A DNA stretch of 64,000 nt from an uncultured Acetatifactor sp. (GCA_947625675.1 CANQPH010000003.1:1-64000), one strand, 5' to 3'. Shown: positions 8,266 through 17,423, counted from the stretch's first letter. The notes: generated from the letters alone by a model not told the origin. Translations and numbers: made by a program.

Positions 8266-9516
8266 TCACGGCTTTGAAATATAATTCCAGGGTGAGACGT
8301 AAGCCCCGTCCTTGCGCACGCTGAAATGCAGATGGGGGCCCGTGGATCTCCCCGTGCTGCCCACCGCCGCAATGGTATCCCCTCTTTTCACCGTGTCCCC
8401 GGCGGAAACATACAGGGCCGACGCATGCATATAGATGGTGTACAGGCCGTCCCCATGATTGATCATGACATAATTGCCCATGCTGGAATTGTAGGCGGCA
8501 GACACCACCTCCCCGTTATAAGCGGCATAAATGGCCGTGCCCTTGGGGGCGGCGAGATCCACGCCGTTATGGAACTGCTGCACCCCCAGAGTGGGGTGGA
8601 TCCGGTTCCCATAATCATCGGAAACTCTGGTACAGGAAGCCAGGGGGAACTTGAACACGCCCCCGTCATATTTCAACCGGAGCTCTTCTTTTTCCTTCTC
8701 CACCTGCTTCTCCAGCTCCGCAATCATGGCGTTCTGATCGGCGATCTCCTGTTCGTACTCCCGGATGGCTTTTTCCTTGGTGGCGATGTCCGACTCGTAA
8801 GAGGTGATCTGCTTCCTTTTTTCATCGATCAGCTCTTCCACCTGGGCCTGCTGGTTCTCCACGTTTTTCTTCTGTTCGTCCAGCAGCTGCTTCTCCAGCT
8901 CCAGCTGCTCCTTGCAGAGAGCGATGTACTGACAGTTCATCTCATATTCCGTCCACATCCGCTCGTCATATTCATACACCCGGTTCATATAATCCAGACG
9001 GTTCAGGAAATCCCCGATCCCCTGGGAAGAAAACAAAAGCTCCCACATGGTGGGCAGCGTGCCTTCCTCATAAAAATATCTTATGCTGGTCACCATGTAT
9101 TCATACTGATTCTGCGCAGTAATCTGGGCTTCCTCCAATTCCTCGGAGGTCTCCTGGATCTCCGTCTCCTTGCCGGAAATCTGGAACTTCAGATCCAGGA
9201 TGTTCTGTTCGAGCTCTTCCAGCTCCTGGTCCAGCTTGGTCACATAATTCTTCAGGTTATTTTTTTCCTGTTCCAGCTGTTTCTTGAGATCCTGAATATC
9301 GCTCAGACCCTTTTCCAGGTTCTTGATGTCCCTTTTGGCCTGATTGATCTGGCCCTCCTTCTCCCGGATGCTCTCCGAAGTCACGCCGGAGGAAGCCTGC
9401 GCCTCCATGACGGGTGCGGCCCAAAGCGCCGCTATACATGCTACGCATACTACGCACGCTACGCATGCTGCGCAGAACAGCGATCTCAGGAAAATGCCAA
9501 TCCGTCCTTTTTTCAC
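8266..9516 (-). CDS. M23 murein hydrolase with coiled coil (EnvC/PcsB-like partner of FtsEX)
   Basis: Exported peptidoglycan hydrolase or hydrolase activator. A signal peptide is followed by a long coiled coil (roughly residues 40-270) and a C-terminal M23/LytM domain with the zinc ligands of FHNGVDLAAP and GPHLHFSV. Its place directly downstream of ftsE-ftsX is that of EnvC or PcsB homologues, which FtsEX activates at the septum. I chose GTG at 9516, which has AGGAG 10 nt upstream; a TTG at 9546 lacks a site. The signal-peptide core is unusually rich in Val-Ala-Cys and is encoded by a 9-bp tandem repeat. Confidence 0.9.
   Translation of the reverse strand: MKKGRIGIFLRSLFCAACVACVVCVACIAALWAAPVMEAQASSGVTSESIREKEGQINQAKRDIKNLEKGLSDIQDLKKQLEQEKNNLKNYVTKLDQELEELEQNILDLKFQISGKETEIQETSEELEEAQITAQNQYEYMVTSIRYFYEEGTLPTMWELLFSSQGIGDFLNRLDYMNRVYEYDERMWTEYEMNCQYIALCKEQLELEKQLLDEQKKNVENQQAQVEELIDEKRKQITSYESDIATKEKAIREYEQEIADQNAMIAELEKQVEKEKEELRLKYDGGVFKFPLASCTRVSDDYGNRIHPTLGVQQFHNGVDLAAPKGTAIYAAYNGEVVSAAYNSSMGNYVMINHGDGLYTIYMHASALYVSAGDTVKRGDTIAAVGSTGRSTGPHLHFSVRKDGAYVSPWNYISKP
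9436..9471 (-). repeat. 9-bp tandem repeat inside the M23 signal peptide
   Basis: Four near-identical 9-bp units (plus strand: ACATGCTAC, GCATACTAC, GCACGCTAC, GCATGCTGC) encode Val-x-Cys steps of the hydrophobic core. Copy-number change would keep frame and alter signal-peptide length. Confidence 0.7.
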
Positions 9517-9543
9517 CCTCGCATCACTCCTACCTATATCTTT

Positions 9544-9620
9544 CAAGGCCGCCTATACACATGTCCTGCAAGGTCGTCCATGCGCACATCCCTGCAAGGC
9601 CGCCTATACGTGCAGATGCT
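9544..9620. repeat. Three imperfect 25-26 bp direct repeats at the ftsX 3' end
   Basis: Units begin with CAAGG at 9544, 9569 and 9595; units 1 and 3 share CAAGGCCGCCTATAC. The third copy contains the last codons and stop of ftsX (9604), so it looks like local duplication of the ftsX end into the gap before the M23 gene. Confidence 0.7.
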
Positions 9621-10509
9621 TTCTGACCGTGGAAATGCTTCCGAAAAATCCGATGCCCATCCCCACTAACAGGGAAACCGGCGTCAGGAAACGGAAGATC
9701 TCCGCCACCGACAGGAAGTTCAGCATATTGCTGAGCATGGGGAACCGTTCCATCACATAATTCAGCAGCCCGTTATAGCCTTCAAAAATGATCAGCAGCG
9801 GGATGCCCGCCCCCACCAGTCCGATGATCATGCCCTCCAGCACGAAGGGGGCCCTGACGAAAAAGTCCGTGGCGCCCACGTATTTCATGATGTTGATCTC
9901 TTCCTTCCGGACGGAGATGCCGATGGACACGGTGTTGCTGATCAGGAACACGCTGACCACCAGCAGAATTGCGATGATCACGATAAATCCATAGGAAATC
10001 AGACTGTTCACTCCGGTCAGGGTATTGGCGAGGTTCAGGGAGCGGTTCACGTGATCCACCTCCGGGATGGATTCAATGAAGGTCGCCAGGTTCTCCTGTT
10101 CGCCGATATCCTTCATGTAGACCCGGATGTTGTCCATGCCCTCCAGGGGATTCTCCTGGAACACCTCCGTGTTGCCGTGAAGAGAGCTTTCCGAGAACCA
10201 GGCCCATTCCTCGTCCGCCGTGCGGTATTCCGTGCGCAGCACTTCCCTGCGGTCATTCAGGGTCTGCTGGATCTCTTCCTTGCGCTCCAGGGGGGTCCCC
10301 TCCACGAAGAAGACGGAGATGCAGATGTCCTCCTGCACGGAACGCACGATATGCTGGACGTTGGCCACGATGGCGAAAAACAGGCCCAGCAGGAACAGAC
10401 AGGCGGAAATCGTGGCCACGGAGGCCAGGGAATACCATTTATTGCGGAAAATGTTCAGGATGCCCTGCCACATCGTATAAAAAAAAGTATTAATCTTCTT
10501 CATCATCAT
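9604..10509 (-). CDS. ftsX: Cell-division ABC transporter permease FtsX
   Basis: Membrane half of FtsEX, which transmits ATP-driven change to an extracellular murein hydrolase at the division site. About 301 residues: one N-terminal membrane helix after a short cytoplasmic part, a large extracellular loop, then three C-terminal helices with the FtsX core. One of three consecutive ATGs (10509, 10506 or 10503) is the likely start, with GGAGGAAGG upstream inside the ftsE end. This overlaps ftsE by about 20 bp and implies translational coupling. The next gene encodes the expected M23 partner. Confidence 0.93.
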   Translation of the reverse strand: MMMKKINTFFYTMWQGILNIFRNKWYSLASVATISACLFLLGLFFAIVANVQHIVRSVQEDICISVFFVEGTPLERKEEIQQTLNDRREVLRTEYRTADEEWAWFSESSLHGNTEVFQENPLEGMDNIRVYMKDIGEQENLATFIESIPEVDHVNRSLNLANTLTGVNSLISYGFIVIIAILLVVSVFLISNTVSIGISVRKEEINIMKYVGATDFFVRAPFVLEGMIIGLVGAGIPLLIIFEGYNGLLNYVMERFPMLSNMLNFLSVAEIFRFLTPVSLLVGMGIGFFGSISTVRKHLHV

Positions 10510-11242
10510 CGTTGTAGACACCTTCCTCCATGTCGCTGACAATCACGCCTTTTTTCATGGCGACCACCCGCTTTTTCATGGCGTTCACGATCTCCCGGTT
10601 GTGGGTCACCACCACCACCGTGGTGCCCCTCTCGTTGATCTCTTCCAGAAGTCCCATGATCTCCCAGGAATTGTGAGGATCCAGGTTGCCGGTGGGCTCG
10701 TCCGCCAGCAGGATGGAAGGATTGTTCACCAGGGCCCGGGCAAGGGCCACCCTCTGCTGTTCTCCGCCGGACAGCTGGGTGGTCTTGGCCTTATATTTCC
10801 CGGCCAGCCCCACCGTGGCCAGCATGGCGGGCACGTTCCTGCGGATCATCCTGGCGGGGGTCTCCACGATCCTCTGGGCGAAGGCCACGTTCTCGTACAC
10901 GTTCCTATCGTTCAGCAGGCGGAAGTCCTGGAAGACCACTCCCAGGTTGCGCCGGAACTTCGGGATCTTGCGGTGCTTGAGCTTGGCCAGATCCTGTCCC
11001 ATCACGTAAACGTTCCCCGTAGTGGCCGTCAGTTCTCTCAAAAGCAGCCGGATCAGCGTGGATTTGCCGGATCCGCTGTCCCCCACGACGAACACGAATT
11101 CTCCTTTGTAAATGTTCAGCGTGATCCCGTTGATCGCGGGGGAACCCGTGGAATAGGATTTCGTGACATTATCCAGATAGATGATGCCCTTTTCCTCCAT
11201 AATGCTCTGTTGCTTCTTCAATTCGTTTTCTTTTCTCGACAT
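10490..11242 (-). CDS. ftsE: Cell-division ATP-binding protein FtsE
   Basis: ABC ATPase of the FtsEX complex at the inner face of the membrane, 250 residues. Walker A is GDSGSGKST, the signature is LSGGEQQR, and Walker B is ILLADEP. A short Lys/Glu-rich extension precedes the ATPase core at MEEKGIIYL; the ATG at 11242 has AGAGGAA about 9 nt upstream and is kept as the start. The acidic C-terminus (DDDDEED) overlaps ftsX. First gene of the ftsE-ftsX-M23-ctp run; no strong promoter is visible between it and the upstream regulator. Confidence 0.95.
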   Translation of the reverse strand: MSRKENELKKQQSIMEEKGIIYLDNVTKSYSTGSPAINGITLNIYKGEFVFVVGDSGSGKSTLIRLLLRELTATTGNVYVMGQDLAKLKHRKIPKFRRNLGVVFQDFRLLNDRNVYENVAFAQRIVETPARMIRRNVPAMLATVGLAGKYKAKTTQLSGGEQQRVALARALVNNPSILLADEPTGNLDPHNSWEIMGLLEEINERGTTVVVVTHNREIVNAMKKRVVAMKKGVIVSDMEEGVYNDDDEED

Positions 11243-11289
11243 AAGTCCGTTCCTCTCATCGAAAAGCTTCGCATGCCCCGCATGGAGCC

Positions 11290-12375
11290 TTAATACTCGT
11301 AGCTTTCCATGTATCTCATATATCTCACCACCATCATGGCGATCTTAAAAGTGATGGCGTCCTCGAACACCCTCAGGTCCAGCCCCGTGCTCTTCTGCAG
11401 CTTGTCCAGCCGGTACACCAGGGTGTTGCGGTGGATGAAGAGCTGTCTGGAGGTCTCCGACACGTTCAAACTGTTCTCGAAAAATTTCATAATGGTGGTC
11501 AAAGTCTCTTCATCGAACTCGTCAGGGCTCTTCTCTCCGAATATTTCACGGATGAACAGCTTGCAGAGCGGAATGGGCAGCTGATAAATCAGTCTCCCGA
11601 TCCCCAGCTCGCTGTAAGCGATGACCGTTCTCTCCGCAAAGAAAATCTTGCCCACGTCCAGGGCCATCTTGGCCTCCTTATAGGAACGGCTCACCTCCTT
11701 GATCTCGTTCACCGCACTGCCGATGGCGATCCGGATGTTCTTCAAGCCTTCCTTCCGCATATAGCCTTCCAGCTGGTGGGCCGCTTTCTCCGCTTCCTTG
11801 GCGCCCTCCGCATCCGTGACGTCCTTGACGATGATGATGCTGTTCTCATCCACCGCCGTGACAAAATCCCTGTTATTGGCCCCAAAATACCCCCGGCACA
11901 TCTCCAATGCGTTGCCATCCCTGCCGTTTTCCGTTTCCATGATCATGGCTACCCGAACGGCGTCCGTCTGGATGTGCAGCTTCTTGGACCGGCTGTAAAT
12001 ATCCACCAAAAGCAGGTTGTCCAGCAAAAGATTCTTGATAAAGTTATCTTTGTCAAAACGTTCCCGATAAGCGATGATCAGGTTCTGGATCTGAAAGGCC
12101 GCCAGCTTGCCCAGCATATAAACGTCCTCTCCGCTTCCGCTGACCACCAGAACATACTCCAGCTGCTGATCGTCAAATATCTTGAAGTACTGGTAATTCT
12201 GAATTTCCTGGGAATCCGCCGGTGACGAGGCGAAATCCGCCGCCGCTTTGGAACAATGCCCAAAATCCATAGTGGAGGCAATCTCTCTGCCGTCCACGTC
12301 CATAACGCTCAGTTCCACTCTGGCAATGCCCTTCAGTCCCTCCAACGTGTTCTGCATAATCTGATTTGATATCAT
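11290..12375 (-). CDS. PucR/CdaR-type transcriptional regulator
   Basis: A 361-residue regulator whose C-terminus (about 305-350) is the PucR-family helix-turn-helix: NVSETSRQLFIHRNTLVYRL. The middle region (about 130-260) resembles the GGDEF-like spacer of the CdaR family, and the N-terminal region looks like a sugar-diacid-recognition type sensor. Relatives regulate uptake or catabolism of sugar diacids, purines or amino acids. It sits 47 bp upstream of ftsE on the same strand with no terminator between, so read-through into ftsEX is possible. The ligand cannot be told from sequence. Confidence 0.85.
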   Translation of the reverse strand: MISNQIMQNTLEGLKGIARVELSVMDVDGREIASTMDFGHCSKAAADFASSPADSQEIQNYQYFKIFDDQQLEYVLVVSGSGEDVYMLGKLAAFQIQNLIIAYRERFDKDNFIKNLLLDNLLLVDIYSRSKKLHIQTDAVRVAMIMETENGRDGNALEMCRGYFGANNRDFVTAVDENSIIIVKDVTDAEGAKEAEKAAHQLEGYMRKEGLKNIRIAIGSAVNEIKEVSRSYKEAKMALDVGKIFFAERTVIAYSELGIGRLIYQLPIPLCKLFIREIFGEKSPDEFDEETLTTIMKFFENSLNVSETSRQLFIHRNTLVYRLDKLQKSTGLDLRVFEDAITFKIAMMVVRYMRYMESYEY

Positions 12376-12532
12376 ATCCAGGCTCCTTCGGCTATGTAAA
12401 ATGTAAAAAAACGGGCGACAAAATCCTATTTTTCATTTTAATACAAATTCATAAAAAAATCTACAAAAATGCAAGAAAAATTTATGCATATTTTTTGTTT
12501 TTTTACATTGATTAGCCGGAACCGGTTTCACT

Positions 12533-13381
12533 CTACTTTTTCCCGGGGACAAGGCGGATCACCTTGCCGGTCAGCTCGATTTTTCCCTCCTTCAAAAGGC
12601 GTCCCACCGCCCGCTTGAACTCGTTTTTGCTCATGCCGGTCTCCCGCTTGATGATCTCCGGGGAAACTTTGTCATTGAAGGGCAGCACCCCGTCATATTC
12701 TCCGATGATCTTCAGGAGCTCTTCGGCGTCCTTGTCCATCTGAATGTAAGCCTTCTCCCGAATGCTCAGAGTGAGCCTGCCGTCCTCCAGCACCTTGACC
12801 ACCCTGGCTTCCACGTCTTCTCCCACTTCCACCTTCCCATAAAGCTCCTTCTTGGGAATCAGGGCGGAATAAAGGTTGTCCACCGCCACGAAGGCGCCGA
12901 ACTCTTCGCTGATCAGGTATACCCTTCCGGTCACCCGGTCATCCTTCTGATACGGGCTGCTGTTCAGAAGCTCCCGGTAGACGTTCATGGTGGCGCAGAG
13001 CCGGGTGCTCTTGTCCACGTACAGGGAGACCAACACCTCTTCCCCTTCCTGCACCCTCTTGGTCTGCTGTTTGAACGGAAGCAGCAGATCCTTCTCCAGC
13101 CCCCAGTCCAGGAACGCCCCCACGCTGCCGGTCTGGGCCACCCGCAGAAGCGCCACCTGCCCCATCATCAGCTTGGGCGTATGGGTGGTGGCGATAAGAC
13201 GATCCTTGGAATCCCGATACAGGAACACCTCCAGGGAATCCCCCACCTGACTGCCCTCCGGCACCTGCTTGATGGGAAGCAGCACCCGCTCGTCCATATG
13301 CTCCTGATCCGGAGCCAGATACACCCCGAAATCCACCTTCTTGACGATCTCCAACACCTGTTTTTCACCTAATTTAATCAT
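12533..13381 (-). CDS. CvfB-like S1 RNA-binding protein
   Basis: A 282-residue cytoplasmic protein with consecutive S1-like OB folds: one over residues 1-70, one near 75-135 (GSVGAFLDWGLEKDLLLPF) and one near 145-210 (VTGRVYL, GAFVAVDNLYSALIP). A C-terminal winged helix follows (SPEIIKRETGMSKNEFKRAVGRLL). This order matches CvfB (YitL) proteins, which bind RNA and affect virulence-factor expression in staphylococci. No recognisable operon partner. The ATG follows AGGTGAGTT, a weak ribosome site. Confidence 0.9.
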   Translation of the reverse strand: MIKLGEKQVLEIVKKVDFGVYLAPDQEHMDERVLLPIKQVPEGSQVGDSLEVFLYRDSKDRLIATTHTPKLMMGQVALLRVAQTGSVGAFLDWGLEKDLLLPFKQQTKRVQEGEEVLVSLYVDKSTRLCATMNVYRELLNSSPYQKDDRVTGRVYLISEEFGAFVAVDNLYSALIPKKELYGKVEVGEDVEARVVKVLEDGRLTLSIREKAYIQMDKDAEELLKIIGEYDGVLPFNDKVSPEIIKRETGMSKNEFKRAVGRLLKEGKIELTGKVIRLVPGKK

Positions 13382-13498
13382 AACTCACCTATTAACCTTT
13401 GCTTTACTATTGTTTCTCTAACAACAGTCTGATTTTATTACAAAATTGTTTCAAATTTGTATCATAGCTCGTAAAGATTTTGTTTCGGGCGGCGGGAA

Positions 13499-13631
13499 GG
13501 GCAAAAGGGGGTCTGCCGCCGCAGGCGGCATGGACATTCTGCGTAAGAAAGCGGTTGGGAAAGCTAGCTTTCCCACACGCTTTTTCACGCAGAATGCTCA
13601 CATCACTTCGTGATGCGAGCCCCCTTTGCCC
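13499..13631. repeat. Branched palindromic element B
   Basis: GGGCAAAAGGGGG (13499-13511) pairs with CCCCCTTTGCCC (13620-13631). The outer stem encloses TGCCGCC/GGCGGCA (13514-13530), a long nested hairpin from ATTCTGCGT (13536) to ACGCAGAAT (13595) whose core TGGGAAAGC-TA-GCTTTCCCA region is a perfect palindrome (13556-13575), and CATCAC/GTGATG (13601-13615). The fold is a four-way junction. The remainder of 13382-13743 holds AT-rich leader sequence of the CvfB-like gene and the G-rich tract described next. I see no gene in it. Confidence 0.65.
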
Positions 13632-13691
13632 GGCCCCTTACTTAATCCTATTCCATCCCTTACCTACCCTTGCCCTAATCCATTACTCCGG

Positions 13692-13726
13692 CCCAGTACC
13701 CAAGCCCATTCCCCCCCCCCGGCCCC
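13692..13726 (-). other. G-rich tract with G-quadruplex potential after the thioesterase gene
   Basis: On the minus strand: GGGG, a run of ten G, then GGG, GGG and GGG, separated by loops of 2-4 nt. This fits the G3+N1-7 quadruplex rule. It lies about 20 nt past the thioesterase stop, so it would be in the mRNA 3' region. Confidence 0.5.
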
Positions 13727-13743
13727 TTATCCGGCCCTCAAAT

Positions 13744-14481
13744 TTAATTCAAATTCTCGCCCTCCTGCCGCCGCCGAAACTCCACGTTCACGTAGGGAGC
13801 TCCCTTTTCATCCCGCAGAGACACCAGACAGCTCTCCCGGGTCCGAACCACGTAGGGATACAGCACGTCGTCCAGAAACGCCTGCTTCTTGTACTCCGCC
13901 CGCAGCTGCCCCAGGCTCCCGGGAAGGCCTCCCTCCGGGAGAAATTCCTGGGCGATATCGACGTACTGGGCATTGTTCACATGATGGTTGGTATCCAAAT
14001 GGTGCTTCCGGATGACCACGGGCTCCCCCATCTCCCCGCCCTGGGGGACGGCGATCTTCCGAGGGGCATAGTCCATGGGAAGCTTTTCCTCCAGCCGATA
14101 GCTTTGCAGCATCTTTTCCGGCGGGATGGCGGGCTTCCCCTTGCTCAAATACAACAGGCTCCAAAGGGAATTGGCCCGGGCCAGCCACTCCCCGTCCTCC
14201 GTCCTCATCCAGAAATTCCGGTATCCCAGAAAGCCCTTGAATTCATAGGGGAAAGTTCCGATCTCCACCTTCTCCCCCATGGCCGGGAATCGGTCCACCA
14301 CGATCTGCCAGGAGGAAAGCACCCAGGCCAGATCCCTTTCCTTCAAATAACCTACCCCCACTCCCAAATCCTCCGAGTGGAAAGTGGAACAGTCCTGAAA
14401 ATAATCCATGAGGGACGTGAGGCTCAAAATGCCCTCGCTGTCCGTCTCGCTGTAGCGTATCCTGCTTTGAAAACTATACAC
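13744..14481 (-). CDS. Acyl-ACP thioesterase (FatA/FatB family)
   Basis: A 245-residue double hot-dog protein that would release fatty acids from acyl carrier protein. The N-terminal hot dog begins IRYSETDSEGILSLTSLMDYFQD. The second hot dog has the HHVNNAQYVDIAQE segment, matching the Asn/His catalytic strand of plant and bacterial FatA-like enzymes. The start is GTG at 14481, with GAGGTGAAGGAA upstream. It follows the CPBP protease gene by 11 bp and is probably co-transcribed with it. Chain-length preference cannot be read from sequence. Confidence 0.92.
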   Translation of the reverse strand: MYSFQSRIRYSETDSEGILSLTSLMDYFQDCSTFHSEDLGVGVGYLKERDLAWVLSSWQIVVDRFPAMGEKVEIGTFPYEFKGFLGYRNFWMRTEDGEWLARANSLWSLLYLSKGKPAIPPEKMLQSYRLEEKLPMDYAPRKIAVPQGGEMGEPVVIRKHHLDTNHHVNNAQYVDIAQEFLPEGGLPGSLGQLRAEYKKQAFLDDVLYPYVVRTRESCLVSLRDEKGAPYVNVEFRRRQEGENLN

Positions 14482-14492
14482 GTTCCTTCACC

Positions 14493-15488
14493 TCATTCCA
14501 TCAGCTGCCGCACCATCATGAACAGCCAGAAGATCAAAAAAAGAAGCATCCCCGGGTTCCCGATGACCGTGGCAAATCCCCTGCCCCGTGGAATCGTCTC
14601 CCCCGTATCCCGCAGATTGAACCGCTTGAGATTTACCAGGAGCAAAATCACCCCCGTGAGCACCAGAGCCATCACCAGGCAGCTGTAAAGCCCCACCGCC
14701 ATCAGGCCCAGACCGTTTTGCAGCAGAGCCCCCAGGGTTTCCGCCGCTCCGTCATCCTGGCCGGACAAAAGGATCCGATCCAAACCGCTCCATTTCAGCA
14801 GGGCGGAAGCCGCCACGCTAACGGAATTGATCATGACGTGGAGCAAAATCGTGTATCGAACCCGTCTGGTCCTCACGTAGAGAAAGCCCAGGAGCAGACC
14901 CAGGGAAAAGGCGTAGACGAACTGGCTCAGGTTGCCGTGGAAAAAGCCGAACAGCAGCCCTGACAGCAGCACCGAAACCCCTTCTCCGTACCGGGACACC
15001 CGGTCAATCAAAAGCTTGCGAAACAGCGTTTCTTCCCAAATGGGCGCACAGAACGCCGTGAGGAAAAAGAGCAGCGCCGTATTTCCGCCCAGCACGATTT
15101 CCATCAGATCATTGTTCACCGGACTTCCCTTGAGAACGGAAATCCCCGAAGTCAGCGCCATGCCCACCAGATTGCTGAGATACATCAAAGCGTAGGCGAT
15201 GCAAAAAGCGCATAAGAGCTGGAGAACTGTCATCCGTCCGCCCTCTGCGGGCGTCTCCGCTTTCGGGATGCGTCTGATCATCGCCGCCATGATGGGCATG
15301 CCGATCAGGTACATGGTCATCATGGACAGCAATAAATTCCAATTATAGTCCTCCAAAAGCCCGGGCCAGAGACTTCTCACCAAAGCCCCCGTCCCCAGCT
15401 GCACCCCGTAGATCACCAAGGAACCCATGAAATAAGCCAATCCAATTCTGGAAAAAAATTTCCTCTGCTCCGTTACTCTTTCGTTCAT
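14493..15488 (-). CDS. CPBP-family intramembrane glutamic endopeptidase
   Basis: A polytopic membrane protein (331 residues from the ATG at 15488) of the CAAX protease/bacteriocin-processing family, Abi. The conserved motifs are present: WEETLFRKLLID (Glu-Glu-x3-Arg) and FGFFHGNLSQF, with a later helix containing HVMINS. I prefer 15488 because the longer reading frame to 15629 begins with Pro-rich sequence and has no ribosome site. GAGGACGG lies about 11 nt before 15488. Substrate unknown; relatives process peptides or give bacteriocin immunity. Confidence 0.88.
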   Translation of the reverse strand: MNERVTEQRKFFSRIGLAYFMGSLVIYGVQLGTGALVRSLWPGLLEDYNWNLLLSMMTMYLIGMPIMAAMIRRIPKAETPAEGGRMTVLQLLCAFCIAYALMYLSNLVGMALTSGISVLKGSPVNNDLMEIVLGGNTALLFFLTAFCAPIWEETLFRKLLIDRVSRYGEGVSVLLSGLLFGFFHGNLSQFVYAFSLGLLLGFLYVRTRRVRYTILLHVMINSVSVAASALLKWSGLDRILLSGQDDGAAETLGALLQNGLGLMAVGLYSCLVMALVLTGVILLLVNLKRFNLRDTGETIPRGRGFATVIGNPGMLLFLIFWLFMMVRQLME

Positions 15489-15603
15489 CCTTCGTCCGTC
15501 CTCGATCTCCTGCGGCGCCGGCATCTGTGCGGCCCGCAACAAGTAGATTATAACCCGTTTTACAGAGGGATGCAAGCCCCCAAAAACCGGAAAGAAAGGC
15601 GAA

Positions 15604-15648
15604 GGCAGGAAGAAACGCCCCTCGTCCAATAAGACGTTCCCTCCTGCC
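15604..15648 (-). terminator. Terminator-like hairpin ending the glycan-utilisation operon
   Basis: GGCAGGAAGAAACG (15604-15617) pairs with CGTTCCCTCCTGCC (15635-15648), a 14-bp stem with a few G-U pairs. On the minus strand it is followed by a C/T-rich tail rather than a clean T run. Confidence 0.55.
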
Positions 15649-15674
15649 CTCTTTCTATTCTCGCTCTAAAATTT

Positions 15675-17423
15675 TCACCCCACATCCGGCTCATCATGGA
15701 AGACAATCTCTCCCGGAGCCTTCCCTTCCGTCTCGAAGACAACCACTTCATTGCGGCCCTTCTTCAAAAGGGGTGCGGGGATGTACAATCTCTTCTGGGG
15801 ACCGATCTCCCAGAACCGTCCGATGTGGAAGCCGTTCACAAAGACGCAGCCCTTGCCCCAGCCGGGAAGCTCCAGGAAAGTGTCTCCCGTTTCCTCCGCC
15901 TCCCATTCAAAGCGGTAAAAGGCGGGCATTCCCTCCGTATAGCCCCTGCCGTAATCCAGGGCTTCCAGATTGTCCAGGGGCAGGGGATACTGCTTCCAAT
16001 GGGTATGAATGTGTCCGTTGATCTGCACGGCCCCGTCTATGCCCTTCCTCTGGTCGTTCATCCGGGGGCCGAAATTCACCCGGCCCATGTTTTCCACCAG
16101 AATCCGAAGCTCCTGACCTTCCCGGGCCTCTTCCTCCAAGGGATGTTCCTCCAGAAGCTCCCGGTCGTACAGGTTCAGAAGCCTTTTGTCATCCAGGAAA
16201 AGATTGGCCCTGTCGTTGGCTTTCCACAGGCGGATGCGCTCCAAAGTCCGCTCATGGCGGATCGGAGAGGTGTACAGAATATAGCCATAGTTCTGGCCCA
16301 GGCGCTCCATGCTCCGGGGGGCGGCGCTCTCCACGGGAGCGGAAAGCAGCTCGAGGGACTCCATCAGCCCCACTTTTTCCTTCACGGCCACCCTGCCGTA
16401 AGCCTTCCTGGCAATCCGGGTGCTGAAAGTCACCTCCGGCACGGGGGCAAACTTCCGAACGATCTCCCGGTACCGGAAATATTTGGGGGTAAAATCCCCC
16501 GCCTCCGTCAGCACCGCATCATAATCATAGGAAGTCACGTCCGGAGTCAGCTCGTCATAATAATTGGAACCGTTCATGAAGCCGAAATTGGTGCCGCCGA
16601 TAAACATATAAATGTTGACGTGGCCCAGACGAAGCATATCCTCCAGGTCTGCGGCGCTTTTCTCCAGGTCGCCCCTCATGTGGCCGCCGTTGCCCCAGTG
16701 GTCGAACCAGCCCACCCAGAACTCGGCGCACATCAGCGGACCGTCCCCGGTAAATTTTTTCAAAATCTGAAAGCGTTCCCTGGTCCGGGAGCCGAAGTTG
16801 CCGGTGGGATAGGCTCCCGCCACGCTCCCCGCGCCCAGGCTCTCTTCCCTGGGGTCGTCCGAAGTGATCAGTGGCACCGTGATCCCGTTCTCCCGCATCA
16901 TGTCCCGCAGGTCTTCCATATATTCCGGATCATCTGCGAAATGTCCGTACTCATTTTCAATCTGCATCAGGATCACATTGCCGCCTTCCGTGATCTGCAG
17001 GGGCGCCAGTTTCGGAAGAAGCACCTGATAATATTCTCTCACATGCTGCAAAAAAACGGGGGAGGTGCTCCGCACCTGTAATTCCTCCTGCCCGAGCAGC
17101 CAGGCGGGCAGCCCCCCGAATTCCCATTCCGCACAAATATAAGGGGAAGGGCGAAGGATCACATAAAGCCCCAACTCCCCGGCCAGCTCCACGAAGCGCA
17201 CCACGTCCGCCATGCCTTCAAATCGAAACTCGCCCTTGCGGGGCTCGTGGACGTTCCAGGGAATATAGGTTTCCACCGTGTTGAGACCCATGCTTTTCAG
17301 CTTTTCCAGACGGTCCCTCCAATACTCCGGAACAATGCGAAAATAATGAATACTGCCCGAGAGGATTTGAAAGGGTTTCCCATTCAAGTAAAAAGTATCT
17401 TTGATTTCAAAGGTTCCTGCCAT
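15675..17423 (-). CDS. GH35 beta-galactosidase
   Basis: A 582-residue family 35 glycoside hydrolase removing terminal beta-galactose. Typical landmarks are SGSIHYFRI (22-30), LNTVETYIPWNVHEP, the acid/base Glu158 in IENEYG and the nucleophile Glu234 in MCAEFW. The TIM barrel covers about 1-330 and C-terminal jelly-roll domains follow. I see no signal peptide, so it probably acts in the cytoplasm on imported oligosaccharides. Last gene of the LacI-linked cluster, downstream of GH30 with a hairpin between. Confidence 0.95.
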   Translation of the reverse strand: MAGTFEIKDTFYLNGKPFQILSGSIHYFRIVPEYWRDRLEKLKSMGLNTVETYIPWNVHEPRKGEFRFEGMADVVRFVELAGELGLYVILRPSPYICAEWEFGGLPAWLLGQEELQVRSTSPVFLQHVREYYQVLLPKLAPLQITEGGNVILMQIENEYGHFADDPEYMEDLRDMMRENGITVPLITSDDPREESLGAGSVAGAYPTGNFGSRTRERFQILKKFTGDGPLMCAEFWVGWFDHWGNGGHMRGDLEKSAADLEDMLRLGHVNIYMFIGGTNFGFMNGSNYYDELTPDVTSYDYDAVLTEAGDFTPKYFRYREIVRKFAPVPEVTFSTRIARKAYGRVAVKEKVGLMESLELLSAPVESAAPRSMERLGQNYGYILYTSPIRHERTLERIRLWKANDRANLFLDDKRLLNLYDRELLEEHPLEEEAREGQELRILVENMGRVNFGPRMNDQRKGIDGAVQINGHIHTHWKQYPLPLDNLEALDYGRGYTEGMPAFYRFEWEAEETGDTFLELPGWGKGCVFVNGFHIGRFWEIGPQKRLYIPAPLLKKGRNEVVVFETEGKAPGEIVFHDEPDVG

